From the NCBI RefSeq assembly GCF_030145815.1, contig NZ_JAIXHL010000018.1, positions 40,602-104,601 on the forward strand: a DNA stretch of 64,000 nt, in the 5' to 3' direction. How positions within the stretch are numbered: the first letter of the stretch is position 1; every line of letters starts with the position of its first letter. Below the pieces are notes generated by a model, which saw only the letters and a program-made list of their open reading frames with translations, ran no database searches and was not told the DNA's origin. Origin of the DNA: Sphingomonas sp. (GTDB taxonomy: Bacteria; Pseudomonadota; Alphaproteobacteria; Sphingomonadales; Sphingomonadaceae). Positions 17,039-25,785 of this stretch are shown in pieces. Made by a program: the position numbers and the translations under genes.

Positions 17039-17763
17039 TCGATCCGCTGCTCGACCTCGGCACCGAACTGTTTGAGGACCTGTATCGCCCGATCGACAGC
17101 GGCCGCTGGTCGCTGCGCCCCCCGGCGATGGTCCTGACGCGCGGCTATTGGAGCCCGCCCGCTTTGGTCCCCAATGTCCGCGCACTGACCCGCGACGGTG
17201 ACACCTGGATGTCGCTGACCCCGCTCGAATTCGAAAGCCAGGGGATCGGCGTCCACTATGCTACCGGCCATGTCGCGATCTTCGGCCTCGGCATGGGCTG
17301 GGTCGCCGCCGCCACCGCATTGCGCGACAGCGTGACACAGGTCACGGTGGTCGAACGCGACCCCGACGTGATCGCGCTCCACGCCGATCTCGACCTGTTC
17401 GCGCGCCTGCCGGGCGGGGCAGGGGACAAGATCCGCATCGTGGAGGGCGACGCGCTCGCTTGGCGCCCCGACGCGCCGGTCGCCCTGCTCATGCCCGATA
17501 TCTGGCTCCCCCTGGTCAGCGACGGCCGGGTCGACGAGGTGCGCCAGATGCAGGCCAATGTCGCCGCCACCAACATCTATTTCTGGGGCCAGGAGCTGGA
17601 AATCGCCCGCCACGCCCGCGCCGCCGGGATCGGCCTCGACACCGCCGGCGTCGGGCAGGTCATCGCCAGCTTCGGCCTTCCGCTCGTCGGCAACGACCTG
17701 CCCGACTATCCCGACCGCATCCGCGCCGCCGCCGCCGCATGGATGCAGGACCGCTGGCTGTGA
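17035..17763 (+). CDS. SAM-dependent methyltransferase-like protein
   Basis: A 242-residue soluble protein with a Rossmann-type cofactor core: [17 protein letters not shown] (glycine-rich loop) then [14 protein letters not shown] (acidic ribose ligand) and [10 protein letters not shown], the order seen in spermidine-synthase-like methyltransferases. A catalytic motif is not identifiable. It overlaps the AbgT transporter stop by four bases and so belongs to the same message. Function in the leucine cluster is unknown; a role in modifying a transported or catabolised substrate is possible. Confidence 0.7.
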   Translation: MIDPLLDLGTELFEDLYRPIDSGRWSLRPPAMVLTRGYWSPPALVPNVRALTRDGDTWMSLTPLEFESQGIGVHYATGHVAIFGLGMGWVAAATALRDSVTQVTVVERDPDVIALHADLDLFARLPGGAGDKIRIVEGDALAWRPDAPVALLMPDIWLPLVSDGRVDEVRQMQANVAATNIYFWGQELEIARHARAAGIGLDTAGVGQVIASFGLPLVGNDLPDYPDRIRAAAAAWMQDRWL

Positions 17764-17764
17764 C

Positions 17765-18103
17765 TCACTTGCCGACGAACAGGAACGCCACGGCCGCCAT
17801 GATGCATGCAAACGCCGCGAAGTGGCGCCAGTGCAGCGCCTCGCCCAGCACCGCGACCATGAACACCCCGAACACGGTCAGCGCAATCGCCTCCTGCGCG
17901 ATCTTGAGCTGGCCCGGTGTCCACCCGGCCAGAAAGCCAACCCGGTTGGCCGGTACCGCCAGGCAATATTCGAACCCGGCAATGGCCCAAGAGATCAGGA
18001 TCACGGACAGCAACGGCTTCTCCAGCCCGCCTTTGCCGAGATGCCAATACCACGCGATCGTCATGAACACATTGGACGCAATCAGCAGCAGGATCGTCGC
18101 CAT
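17765..18103 (-). CDS. DUF486 (DMT-like) small membrane protein
   Basis: A 112-residue protein with four membrane helices ([20 protein letters not shown], then [36 protein letters not shown] and [16 protein letters not shown]). It matches DUF486, a small drug/metabolite-type family of unknown transport activity. A Ser/Thr-free Gln-Glu helix is typical. It is encoded antisense between the methyltransferase-like gene (one base away from its stop) and mccB, so it splits the otherwise co-directional leucine cluster and must be separately transcribed. Confidence 0.88.
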   Translation of the reverse strand: MATILLLIASNVFMTIAWYWHLGKGGLEKPLLSVILISWAIAGFEYCLAVPANRVGFLAGWTPGQLKIAQEAIALTVFGVFMVAVLGEALHWRHFAAFACIMAAVAFLFVGK

Positions 18104-18151
18104 GAAAACTCCCTTCGCCCCGCTCTGCGCGCTCGCCGCCGGGGGCGCAAG

Positions 18152-19753
18152 ATGAGCGGACCCGTCCTGAAATCGCTCGTCAACGCCGAAGACGAAGGCT
18201 TCCGCACCAACGCCGCGCACAACCGCGCGCTGGTCGAAAAGCTCCGCGCCGACGTCGCGCAGGCCGCACTGGGCGGCAACGAAAAGTCGCGCGAACGCCA
18301 CACGGCACGCGGCAAGCTGCTCCCCCGCGAGCGCGTCGAACGCCTGCTCGACCCCGGCGCACCCTTCCTCGAAATCGGCCAGCTCGCCGCCTGCGACATG
18401 TACGAAGGCGAAGTGCCCGGCGCCGGCATGATCGCCGGCATCGGCAAAGTCTCGGGCCGCACCTGCATGATCGTCTGCAACGACGCGACGGTAAAGGGCG
18501 GCACCTATTACCCGATGACGGTCAAAAAGCATCTTCGCGCGCAGGAGATTGCGGAGGCCAACCGGCTGCCCTGCATCTACCTCGTCGACAGCGGCGGCGC
18601 GAACCTGCCGCATCAGGCCGACGTCTTCCCCGACCGCGATCATTTCGGCCGCATCTTCTTCAACCAGGCGAACATGAGCGCCAAGGGCATCCCCCAGATC
18701 GCTTGCGTCATGGGCAGCTGCACTGCGGGCGGCGCATACGTTCCCGCCATGTCCGACGAAAGCGTGATCGTGCGCGAACAGGGCACGATCTTCCTAGCCG
18801 GCCCGCCGCTGGTCAAGGCCGCGACGGGGGAGGAAATCAGCGCCGAGGATCTGGGCGGCGGCGACCTGCACGGGCGCAAATCGGGCGTGGTCGATCATGT
18901 CGCCGACAATGACGAACACGCGCTGACCATTGTCCGCGACATCGTCAGCCACCTCCCCGCCGACCGCAAACCCGACATCGCGCTGCTCGACCCGCGCCCG
19001 CCCAAGTTCGACGCCGAAGACCTCTACGGCATCGTCCCCACCGACGTCCGCGCCCCCTATGACGTCCACGAAGTCATCGCCCGGCTGGTCGACGGCTCAG
19101 AGTTCCACGAGTTCAAGGCGCTGTACGGCACCACGCTTGTCTGCGGCTTCGCCCACATCTGGGGCATCCCCGTCGCGATCCTCGCCAATAACGGCGTGCT
19201 GTTCAGCGAAAGCGCGGTCAAGGGCGCCCACTTCATCGAGCTCGCCTGCCAACGCCGCGTGCCCTTGCTGTTCCTCCAGAATATCAGCGGCTTCATGGTC
19301 GGCGGAAAATATGAGGCCGAGGGCATCGCCAAGCACGGCGCGAAACTTGTCACCGCAGTCGCCACCGCCAGCGTCCCCAAGATCACCGTGCTGATCGGCG
19401 GCAGCTTCGGCGCCGGCAATTACGGCATGTGCGGTCGCGCCTACAGCCCCCGCTTCCTGTTCAGCTGGCCCAACAGCCGCATCAGCGTGATGGGCGGCGA
19501 ACAGGCGGCTTCGGTGCTGGCGACGGTCCACCGCGACGCCGCCAACTGGACGCCGGAACAGGCCGAATCCTTCAAACAACCCATCCGCGACGATTACGAG
19601 GCGCAAGGCAACCCGTGGCACGCAACGGCGCGGTTGTGGGACGACGGCATTATCGACCCTGCGCAGACGCGAGATGTGCTGGGCCTGGCGTTCGCGGCAA
19701 CGCTGAACGCGCCAGTGGAGGAGGGGACACGCTTCGGCGTGTTTCGGATGTGA
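18152..19753 (+). CDS. mccB: 3-methylcrotonyl-CoA carboxylase, carboxyltransferase (beta) subunit
   Basis: A 533-residue carboxyltransferase that moves CO2 from carboxybiotin to 3-methylcrotonyl-CoA, giving 3-methylglutaconyl-CoA in leucine degradation. Visible features are the N-terminal carboxyltransferase half ([47 protein letters not shown]) and the oxyanion glycines [17 protein letters not shown]. The C-terminal half carries [16 protein letters not shown] and [16 protein letters not shown], all typical of MccB rather than PccB. ATG at 18152 is used; the frame is open further upstream but runs antisense through DUF486. It is followed by an unexplained small gene and then mccA. Confidence 0.95.
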   Translation: MSGPVLKSLVNAEDEGFRTNAAHNRALVEKLRADVAQAALGGNEKSRERHTARGKLLPRERVERLLDPGAPFLEIGQLAACDMYEGEVPGAGMIAGIGKVSGRTCMIVCNDATVKGGTYYPMTVKKHLRAQEIAEANRLPCIYLVDSGGANLPHQADVFPDRDHFGRIFFNQANMSAKGIPQIACVMGSCTAGGAYVPAMSDESVIVREQGTIFLAGPPLVKAATGEEISAEDLGGGDLHGRKSGVVDHVADNDEHALTIVRDIVSHLPADRKPDIALLDPRPPKFDAEDLYGIVPTDVRAPYDVHEVIARLVDGSEFHEFKALYGTTLVCGFAHIWGIPVAILANNGVLFSESAVKGAHFIELACQRRVPLLFLQNISGFMVGGKYEAEGIAKHGAKLVTAVATASVPKITVLIGGSFGAGNYGMCGRAYSPRFLFSWPNSRISVMGGEQAASVLATVHRDAANWTPEQAESFKQPIRDDYEAQGNPWHATARLWDDGIIDPAQTRDVLGLAFAATLNAPVEEGTRFGVFRM

Positions 19754-20148
19754 TGACACCAATGAAACTCAGTTTTGGGGAAAAGCACTACGTATCAATT
19801 GCCACGCAGCAGGACCTCGCGCGTGAGATTGCTAAGGCGCTCCCCGGCAAGGAAGGTGATGTTCTGATCCTGGCCCAGTCCGAGCACTTCTACCTCCAGG
19901 CCGGATTGAGCGGGAGCGGCTGGATCTTGGAACGGCGTTCCGGCGATGAAAGCTCTCACGTCAGCTTCACGAAGGGCTCGGCTTTGCCAAGGCCAACGAG
20001 AAAGAACTCCTGGCTTTTCCGTCTCCTTTTGGGCCCGGAACTACCGTCCGGTGAGTTCAGCTCGGAAGAGGTTGCAGAGGTCTTCAGCACCTACTTTCGC
20101 GGCGAACCGATCGTGCTGACCCATAAGCCCGGATACACGTTTCAATGA
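19753..20148 (+). CDS. Hypothetical protein inserted between mccB and mccA
   Basis: A 131-residue soluble protein I do not recognise. No signal peptide or membrane segment is present. It starts at an ATG overlapping the mccB stop (TGATG); a second ATG nine bases on (MKLSFGEKHY) is also possible. Its own stop overlaps the mccA start (ATGA). Composition is clearly lower in GC than the two carboxylase genes around it and codon choice is less biased. The fold looks alpha/beta with a conserved-looking SGSGWILERR core. It is compatible with a small immunity-type or accessory protein, but no function can be assigned. Confidence 0.7.
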   Translation: MTPMKLSFGEKHYVSIATQQDLAREIAKALPGKEGDVLILAQSEHFYLQAGLSGSGWILERRSGDESSHVSFTKGSALPRPTRKNSWLFRLLLGPELPSGEFSSEEVAEVFSTYFRGEPIVLTHKPGYTFQ

Positions 20149-22052
20149 TCACCTCCCTCCTCATCGCCAACCGTGGCGAGATCGCGTGCCGCATCATCCG
20201 CACCGCGCGGAAGCTCGGCGTCCGCACCGTCGCGGTCTATTCCGACGCCGACGCCAATGCGCTCCACGTCCGCAGCGCGGATGAGGCGGTGCATATCGGC
20301 GCATCCCCGGCGCGCGAGTCCTATCTGATCGGCGACCGCATCATCGCCGCCGCCAAGCAAACCGGCGCACAGGCGATCCATCCCGGCTATGGCTTCCTCT
20401 CCGAAAATGCGGAGTTCGCCGAAGCCGTGCAGGCCGCCGGCCTGATCTGGGTCGGCCCCAACCCTGCCAGCATCCGCGCCATGGGCCTCAAGGACGCGGC
20501 CAAGAAGCTGATGCAGGACGCCCGCGTCCCCGTCACGCCCGGCTATCTCGGCGAGGACCAGTCGCCCGAACGCCTGCAATCCGAAGCCGACCGCATCGGC
20601 TACCCCGTGCTGATCAAGGCGGTCGCGGGCGGCGGGGGCAAGGGGATGCGTCGCGTCGATGCCGCCGCCGACTTCGCCGACGCGCTCGCCTCCTGCCAGC
20701 GTGAGGCCGCGTCCTCGTTCGGCAACGATCAGGTGCTGCTCGAAAAATACATCCTCGCCCCGCGCCATATCGAGGTGCAGGTGTTCGGCGACAGCCATGG
20801 CAACATCGTCCATCTGTTCGAACGCGACTGCTCGCTCCAGCGCCGCCACCAAAAGGTGATCGAGGAAGCCCCCGCACCCGGCATGGACGCAGCTACCCGC
20901 GCCGCCGTGTGCGACGCGGCGGTCAAGGCCGCCCGCGCGGTCGACTATGTCGGCGCCGGCACGATCGAATTCATCGCCGACGCCTCCGAAGGGCTGCGCG
21001 CCGACCGCATCTGGTTCATGGAAATGAACACCCGGCTTCAGGTCGAGCACCCGGTGACCGAGGCAATCACTGGCGTCGATCTGGTCGAATGGCAGCTGCG
21101 CGTCGCATCGGGCGAGCCGCTGCCCAAGACGCAGGATCAGCTTTCGATCCATGGCTGGGCGATGGAAGCGCGGCTCTATGCGGAGGATCCGGCCAAGGGC
21201 TTCCTGCCCTCGACCGGCGGCTTCACCACGTTCGATCTCAACCCCGACCACATCGTCGATGACGTCCGCATCGACACCGGGGTCGATCGCACCAGCGTGG
21301 TCACGCCCTTCTACGACCCGATGATCGCCAAGCTGATCGTCCATCGCAACACGCGTGAGGAAGCGGCGGCCGAGCTTGCGATCCTGTGCGGCGGGGTCAT
21401 GATCGCGCCGACGCGCACCAATGCCGGCTTCCTGATGCGCTGCCTCGAACATCCCGAGTTCGTCGGCGCGACCATCGACACCGGCTTCATCGCGCGCAAC
21501 GAAGCCGCGCTGCTGACCGGCCCGGACATCCGCGCCGACATGGCGCGTGACGCCGGCGCAGGGGTGTTCGGCGATATCGTCAGCCAGATGCGCGACGCGC
21601 GCACGATCGCACCCGCCTTCCGCCTCAACGCCGCACCCCGCGCGCGTGGCGCGGTGATGGACGAACATGGCCAGCGGTTCGAGGTGGACCTGCTCGACTA
21701 TGCCGCGCCGTCGTGGCGCTATTTCTACAACAACGTCTTCTCCGCCGACCCGCGCCAGATGACGATCTTCGCCGATGGCGAAGCCGCCTGGTACCGCGCG
21801 TGGCGCGCCGAGGGTGGGGCCGGGGGCGCAGCCGGCGACGGAGCGATCCTCGCCCCGATGCCCGGCCGCATCGTCTCGGTCGAGGTCGTGGAGGGGCAGG
21901 CGGTCACCGCGGGGCAAAAGCTGCTGGTGCTGGAGGCGATGAAGATGGAGCAGGCCCTGCTCGCCCCGTTCGACGGCGTGGTGGAAACCCTGACCGCCGT
22001 CGCAGGCGCGCAGGTTCAGGTCGATGCGCTACTGGCGAAGGTAACCAAGTAA
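20145..22052 (+). CDS. mccA: 3-methylcrotonyl-CoA carboxylase, biotin-carrying (alpha) subunit
   Basis: A 635-residue biotin-dependent carboxylase subunit. The biotin carboxylase domain spans roughly residues 1-450: N-terminal SLLIANRGEIACRIIRTARK, ATP-grasp glycine loop KAVAGGGGKGMR, and EMNTRLQVEHPVTEAITG. A linker is followed by the biotinyl domain near the C-terminus with the biotinylated Lys in LEAMKMEQ. It carboxylates biotin with ATP and bicarbonate for MccB. Identity as the methylcrotonyl enzyme rather than acetyl- or propionyl-CoA carboxylase rests on linkage with ivd and mccB. A perfect inverted repeat and a C-rich region follow the stop. Confidence 0.93.
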   Translation: MITSLLIANRGEIACRIIRTARKLGVRTVAVYSDADANALHVRSADEAVHIGASPARESYLIGDRIIAAAKQTGAQAIHPGYGFLSENAEFAEAVQAAGLIWVGPNPASIRAMGLKDAAKKLMQDARVPVTPGYLGEDQSPERLQSEADRIGYPVLIKAVAGGGGKGMRRVDAAADFADALASCQREAASSFGNDQVLLEKYILAPRHIEVQVFGDSHGNIVHLFERDCSLQRRHQKVIEEAPAPGMDAATRAAVCDAAVKAARAVDYVGAGTIEFIADASEGLRADRIWFMEMNTRLQVEHPVTEAITGVDLVEWQLRVASGEPLPKTQDQLSIHGWAMEARLYAEDPAKGFLPSTGGFTTFDLNPDHIVDDVRIDTGVDRTSVVTPFYDPMIAKLIVHRNTREEAAAELAILCGGVMIAPTRTNAGFLMRCLEHPEFVGATIDTGFIARNEAALLTGPDIRADMARDAGAGVFGDIVSQMRDARTIAPAFRLNAAPRARGAVMDEHGQRFEVDLLDYAAPSWRYFYNNVFSADPRQMTIFADGEAAWYRAWRAEGGAGGAAGDGAILAPMPGRIVSVEVVEGQAVTAGQKLLVLEAMKMEQALLAPFDGVVETLTAVAGAQVQVDALLAKVTK

Positions 22053-22054
22053 CC

Positions 22055-22135
22055 GTCGCCCCGGCGCAGGCCGGGGCCGCCAGAGGGAAGGCGACACCCG
22101 CAAAACTTGGCGGCCCCGGCCTGCGCCGGGGCGAC
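22055..22135. repeat. 28-base perfect inverted repeat after mccA
   Basis: Arms at 22055-22082 and 22108-22135 are exact reverse complements over 28 bases, with a 25-base loop. The arms carry the CCCCGGCxxxGGCCGGGG core of the dispersed alphaproteobacterial repeat whose translation reads RRRPGP. It starts three bases after the mccA stop, so it may also stop transcription or protect the mRNA 3-prime end. Confidence 0.8.
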
Positions 22136-22416
22136 AGCGGGGCGAGTCTATTCGCCCGACATTCCCCACAGCAAAAGACACACCCCGCCAGACACCCACG
22201 GCGCGTTTCCCCGCGACATGTTCGCATCACCGCCCCAACCACCCCGCGCCGAATCACCCCGCCGCGCCGAGTAACCGGGCCAAACACCCCAGCCGGAACC
22301 GCCAAAAACCCTTGGAAAACCGCGGCCTGAAGCCCCGGGCCTTTCCTACAAGAACCCATTTGGATAAAATACATCCTCATAAACCAACCGGAAATGAGAA
22401 TGTACACACATGCCAC
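22136..22416 (+). other. Gene-free C-rich region, possible Rho-dependent terminator
   Basis: No convincing gene is seen here. From about 22150 to 22310 the plus strand is strongly C-rich and G-poor with many CACC, CCCC and ACC steps. This is the C>G bubble pattern of Rho utilisation sites and it directly follows the leucine operon. The last 90 bases are A+T-richer and contain TAAAAT. Confidence 0.35.
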
Positions 22417-23178
22417 CTATTCCCGCCAACTCCGGTCCACCCGGTCCACCAACCGCACCATCGCCGCAAAATCCGCCGCGCCCGGCCCGCCCGGCACTTG
22501 CGCCATATGCAGGTCGCGCTGGTGCACCGCGACCACTTCCGGCGACACGGTCAGCGGCTTGCCCATCGACAGCGTCGCCAGCTGGATTTCGCACGCGCGC
22601 TGCAGCGACCAATGCTTGATGAACGCCTCGGGCAGCGTCCGTCCCATCGCGACGATGCCATGGTTGCGCAGCAGCAGCATGCGCTTGTCGCCGAGGTTCG
22701 CGACCAGCCGCGCGCCCTCCTCGTCGCGCACCGTCACGCCCTCGAAATCATGATAGGCGATCTGCCCCGAAAAATTGCACGAGTAGAAATTGATCGGCTG
22801 CAACCCGCCCTCCAGGCTGCTCACCGCCATGCCGGCCGTGGTGTGCGTGTGCATGATGCAATGCACATCGGGCAGGTTGCGATGGAACACCGCATGCTGG
22901 ACGAACCCGGCGCGGTTGACCGGATAGGGGCTGTCGTCGAGCTTGTTGCCGTCGATGTCGATCTTGACCAGGTTCGACGCCTTCACCTCGCTGAAATGCA
23001 GCCCGAACGGGTTGATCAGGAACGCATGATCCTCGCCCGGCACCTTCAGCGTGATGTGGTTATAAATCATCTCCGACCAGCCAAGATGGTCGAACACGCG
23101 ATAGGCGGCGGCGAGCTGCTGGCGCGCCTCCCACTCGGCATCGGACATCGTGCGGGGTGCGACAGCGGCGGTGGCCAT
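22417..23178 (-). CDS. Class II aldolase/adducin family protein
   Basis: A 253-residue protein of the class II aldolase/adducin fold. The zinc-site histidines are visible in CIMHTHTTAGMAVS and in LLLRNHGIVAMG. The region NHITLKVPGEDHAFLINPFG matches the family core near the N-terminus. Family members cleave or epimerise phosphosugars, but this shorter adducin-like group is often uncharacterised. ATG at 23178 is chosen for its GGAGAGG Shine-Dalgarno; the frame is open further upstream to 23343 but would run across the riboswitch region on the other strand. It is a single gene, divergent from the Mn riboswitch/GDT1 unit. Confidence 0.88.
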   Translation of the reverse strand: MATAAVAPRTMSDAEWEARQQLAAAYRVFDHLGWSEMIYNHITLKVPGEDHAFLINPFGLHFSEVKASNLVKIDIDGNKLDDSPYPVNRAGFVQHAVFHRNLPDVHCIMHTHTTAGMAVSSLEGGLQPINFYSCNFSGQIAYHDFEGVTVRDEEGARLVANLGDKRMLLLRNHGIVAMGRTLPEAFIKHWSLQRACEIQLATLSMGKPLTVSPEVVAVHQRDLHMAQVPGGPGAADFAAMVRLVDRVDRSWRE

Positions 23179-23275
23179 GATCCTCTCCATTTTTCGTGCT
23201 TGCGGTATGTATGCCATGAGCGGGCAGGGCGACGCAACTTGCGCTGCGGCGCAACATCGGCTAGGGACCGCGTCA

Positions 23276-23396
23276 GTCATCTGGGGAGTAGCCAGCCGTC
23301 TAGCGACGGGCCTCCGCGTCAACATACTTGGTCGAGAGGCCATGGCGCGAAGGGAGCGGCCGCATCACGCGGCGTTCGGGCGAGACCAATGGCGCC
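23276..23396 (+). ncRNA. yybP-ykoY manganese riboswitch
   Basis: The conserved elements occur in order on the plus strand: GGGGAGTAGC at 23283, GTCAACATACTTGG at about 23318, and GGGCGAGACCAATGG near 23378-23393. CAT..GG before the first box can pair with CC-ATG after the last to form P1. This family senses Mn2+ and switches on exporters such as mntP, alx and UPF0016 proteins. The downstream gene is a GDT1/UPF0016 protein, exactly the expected partner. The distance to the CDS (about 75 bases) leaves room for an expression platform. Confidence 0.88.
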
Positions 23397-23471
23397 ATGC
23401 TTTCCGTCCGGGCTGGGCGGAGGGGCGTGGTGTCGTTGGAATTCGCATCCGCCCGGCCCGGAGACGTTGTT

Positions 23472-24038
23472 TTGGAACCCTTCCTCACCTCCACCGCCGT
23501 CGTCGCGCTCGCCGAGATCGGCGACAAGACGCAGTTGCTCGCGATCCTGCTGGCCACGCGGTTCAAACGGCCGCTGCCGATCGTCGCGGGTATCCTCGTC
23601 GCCACCCTCGCCAACCATTTCCTCGCGGCCTTGGTGGGGCAACAGGCCGCGGCGCTGCTGGAGGGCGCGTGGTTCCGCTACCTGATCGCCGCATCGTTCA
23701 TCGCGATGGCGGCGTGGACACTGGTCCCCGACAAGATCGACGATCTGGAGGACAAACCCGCGCGCTTCGGGCCGTTCCTGACCACCACCATCGCCTTTTT
23801 CCTGGTCGAAATGGGCGACAAGACCCAGATCGCGACCGTCGCGCTGGGCGCGCGCTTTGCCGAGGTCGGCTGGGTCACGGCGGGCACCACGCTCGGCATG
23901 ATGCTGGCGAATGTCCCTGCGGTCTATCTCGGCAACGAACTGGTCAAGCGCGTGCCGATGCGCACCGTGCGGATCATCGCAGCCTTGCTGTTCCTCGCCA
24001 TCGGCATCTGGGTGCTGGTCCAGACGCTACGGGGCTAA
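23472..24038 (+). CDS. GDT1/TMEM165 (UPF0016) family divalent cation exporter
   Basis: A 188-residue inner-membrane protein with six helices in two homologous halves. Each half carries the hallmark E-x-G-D-K-T/S motif: ALAEIGDKTQLLAIL and FLVEMGDKTQIATVAL. Bacterial members export Mn2+ (MneA/MneP-like). The frame is open from 23328, but upstream starts fall within or too close to the riboswitch. TTG at 23472 is preferred: GGAG lies eight bases before it and the resulting N-terminus (MEPFLTSTAVVALAEIGDKTQ) matches the family. It is controlled by the Mn2+ riboswitch just upstream. The stop overlaps the convergent btuD stop by four bases. Confidence 0.9.
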   Translation: MEPFLTSTAVVALAEIGDKTQLLAILLATRFKRPLPIVAGILVATLANHFLAALVGQQAAALLEGAWFRYLIAASFIAMAAWTLVPDKIDDLEDKPARFGPFLTTTIAFFLVEMGDKTQIATVALGARFAEVGWVTAGTTLGMMLANVPAVYLGNELVKRVPMRTVRIIAALLFLAIGIWVLVQTLRG

Positions 24039-24802
24039 TCGAGGAAGCGGATCGTCGGCCCATATTCGTCGCGGACGATCCGCACCTGTACGTCATACAG
24101 CGTGGACAGAATTTGCTCGCGCATCACCTCCGACGCGGGACCGGCGGCGAGGATGCGCCCCTCGCGCACCGCGACCACGTCGTCGGCGAAGCGGAAGGCG
24201 AGGTCGATGTCGTGGATCGCCATCACCACGGTCCGTCCGGCATCGGCGCGCGCGCGCAGCCGCCGCATGGCGTCGATCGCGTGGCGCGGGTCGAGATCGG
24301 CGGTGGGCTCGTCGACGATCAGCAATTCGGGATCGCCGACGATGGCGCGGGCAAGCAGCACGCGGGCCAGCTCGCCCCCGGACAAGTCGGTCGCGGGGCG
24401 ATCACGCAGCGCCAACAGGTCGCACTCCGCCAGCGCGCGCTCGATCGCGGGCAGCAACGCCGCGGGCAGGCCGCCGAACGCCGGAAGCTGGGGCAGCAGT
24501 CCCAGCGCGACCACCCGCTCGACGCTGATCGGCCAATCGACGCCAACCCTTTGCGGCAGATAGGCGCGCCGCCGTGCCAGCTCCGACCGGCGCAGCGCGG
24601 GCAGGGGTGTATCACCCAGCCGCACGTCGCCACTTTCAGGCTTGAGCAACCCCGCAGCGACTTCGAGCATGCTCGACTTGCCCGCGCCATTCGGCCCGAT
24701 CACCGCAGTCAGCCGTCCCGCGGCGAATGTCGCGGAGATGTTGTCGAGCACCAGCCGCCCGCCACGCTTGAGCGTGATCGCCTCAAGGGTCAGGGCGGTC
24801 AT
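24035..24802 (-). CDS. btuD: ABC transporter ATP-binding protein, vitamin B12-type
   Basis: A 255-residue ABC ATPase of the iron-siderophore/B12/haem group. Walker A is GPNGAGKSS, the signature is DLSGGELARV, Walker B is LLIVDEPTADLDP and the switch His is in AIHDIDLAFRFADD. It energises uptake through BtuC. ATG overlaps the btuC stop by four bases, and the gene is last in the btuB-F-C-D operon that starts with a cobalamin riboswitch. That regulation is the reason for choosing B12 over iron or haem as substrate. Confidence 0.9.
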   Translation of the reverse strand: MTALTLEAITLKRGGRLVLDNISATFAAGRLTAVIGPNGAGKSSMLEVAAGLLKPESGDVRLGDTPLPALRRSELARRRAYLPQRVGVDWPISVERVVALGLLPQLPAFGGLPAALLPAIERALAECDLLALRDRPATDLSGGELARVLLARAIVGDPELLIVDEPTADLDPRHAIDAMRRLRARADAGRTVVMAIHDIDLAFRFADDVVAVREGRILAAGPASEVMREQILSTLYDVQVRIVRDEYGPTIRFLD

Positions 24803-25785
24803 GGCGTCCGGCTCCGCATCCGCAGCACCAGCCACAGGAAAAAGGGTGCCCCGACCAAGGCGGTGAACACGCCGAGATGGATCGGGCTGTCGAGCCGGAT
24901 CAGCCGCGTCGCGATGTCCGCCGCAGTCAGCAGCGCGGCTCCGGCGAGTGCGGATGGGACCAACGTCGCGGCGGGCCGATGCCCGACAAAGGGCCGCACC
25001 AGATGCGGCGCGACCAGCCCGATAAAGCCGATCGTTCCGACCACCGCCGTCGCCGCGCCAACGCCCAGCCCGGTTCCCGCCAGCGCCAGCAGCCGCGTCC
25101 GTCCGACATCGACGCCCAGGCTCTCGGCCTGCACCTCGCCCAGCGCCAGCGCGTCGAGCGCGCGCGCGGTGGCGAGCAGCGCGCCGCCGCCAACCACGAT
25201 CAGCGGCGCGGCGAGCGTGATCTCCTCCCACCCGCGATTGGCGAGCGACCCCATCAGCCAGGTCATGATCTCATAGGCCGCATAGGGATTGGGCGCGAGA
25301 TTGAGCGCCAGGCTGATGCCCGCGCCCGCAATGCTCGAAATCGCGGCTCCCGCAAGGATCAGCGCCAGCGTCCCCCCGCCGCGCGCGAGCAGCAACGCCG
25401 CAAACCCCGCCGCCATCGCTCCGGCCAGTCCTGCCAGCGGCGCGGCGAGCGGCGCGACCGCAGCCAGCCCGTAATAGATCGCGATCACCGCCCCCAGCGA
25501 CGCGCCGCCCGAAATGCCGAGTAGCCCCGGCTCGGCCAGCGGATTGCGCAGTAACCCCTGCAACACCGCGCCCGACAGCCCAAGGATCGCCCCGGTCAGC
25601 ACGCCGAGCAGCAAGCGCGGCAGGCGGATTTCGGTGATGACCACGCCAGTCAGCCGCGCGGTGCCGCTGGTCTCGCCGCCCAGCCATCCGGCATAATCCA
25701 ACCCCAGCGTCCCGATGCCGAGCGAAATCAGCCCCAGCAACAGGGTCAGCAGCACCAGCACCGGGATCAGCAACCGCCCGCTCAT
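24799..25785 (-). CDS. btuC: FecCD-family ABC permease, vitamin B12-type
   Basis: A 328-residue permease with about ten helices. FecCD signatures include ITEIRLPRLLLGVLTGAILGLSG, AVLQGLLRNPLAEPGLLGIS and GFIGLVAPHLVRPFVGHRP (the cytoplasmic coupling helix). It forms the inner-membrane channel for cobalamin with BtuD, fed by BtuF. Start and stop overlap both neighbouring genes by four bases, so the four genes are tightly coupled. Confidence 0.92.
   Translation of the reverse strand: MSGRLLIPVLVLLTLLLGLISLGIGTLGLDYAGWLGGETSGTARLTGVVITEIRLPRLLLGVLTGAILGLSGAVLQGLLRNPLAEPGLLGISGGASLGAVIAIYYGLAAVAPLAAPLAGLAGAMAAGFAALLLARGGGTLALILAGAAISSIAGAGISLALNLAPNPYAAYEIMTWLMGSLANRGWEEITLAAPLIVVGGGALLATARALDALALGEVQAESLGVDVGRTRLLALAGTGLGVGAATAVVGTIGFIGLVAPHLVRPFVGHRPAATLVPSALAGAALLTAADIATRLIRLDSPIHLGVFTALVGAPFFLWLVLRMRSRTP

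Noticed and set aside
20142..21917. 591-codon minus-strand frame across mccA
   Set aside because: Antisense shadow of a complete biotin carboxylase subunit.
21904..22416. 170-codon minus-strand frame after mccA
   Set aside because: It is made of the antisense of mccA, the translated inverted repeat (RRRPGP) and the C-rich tract; no independent coding signal.
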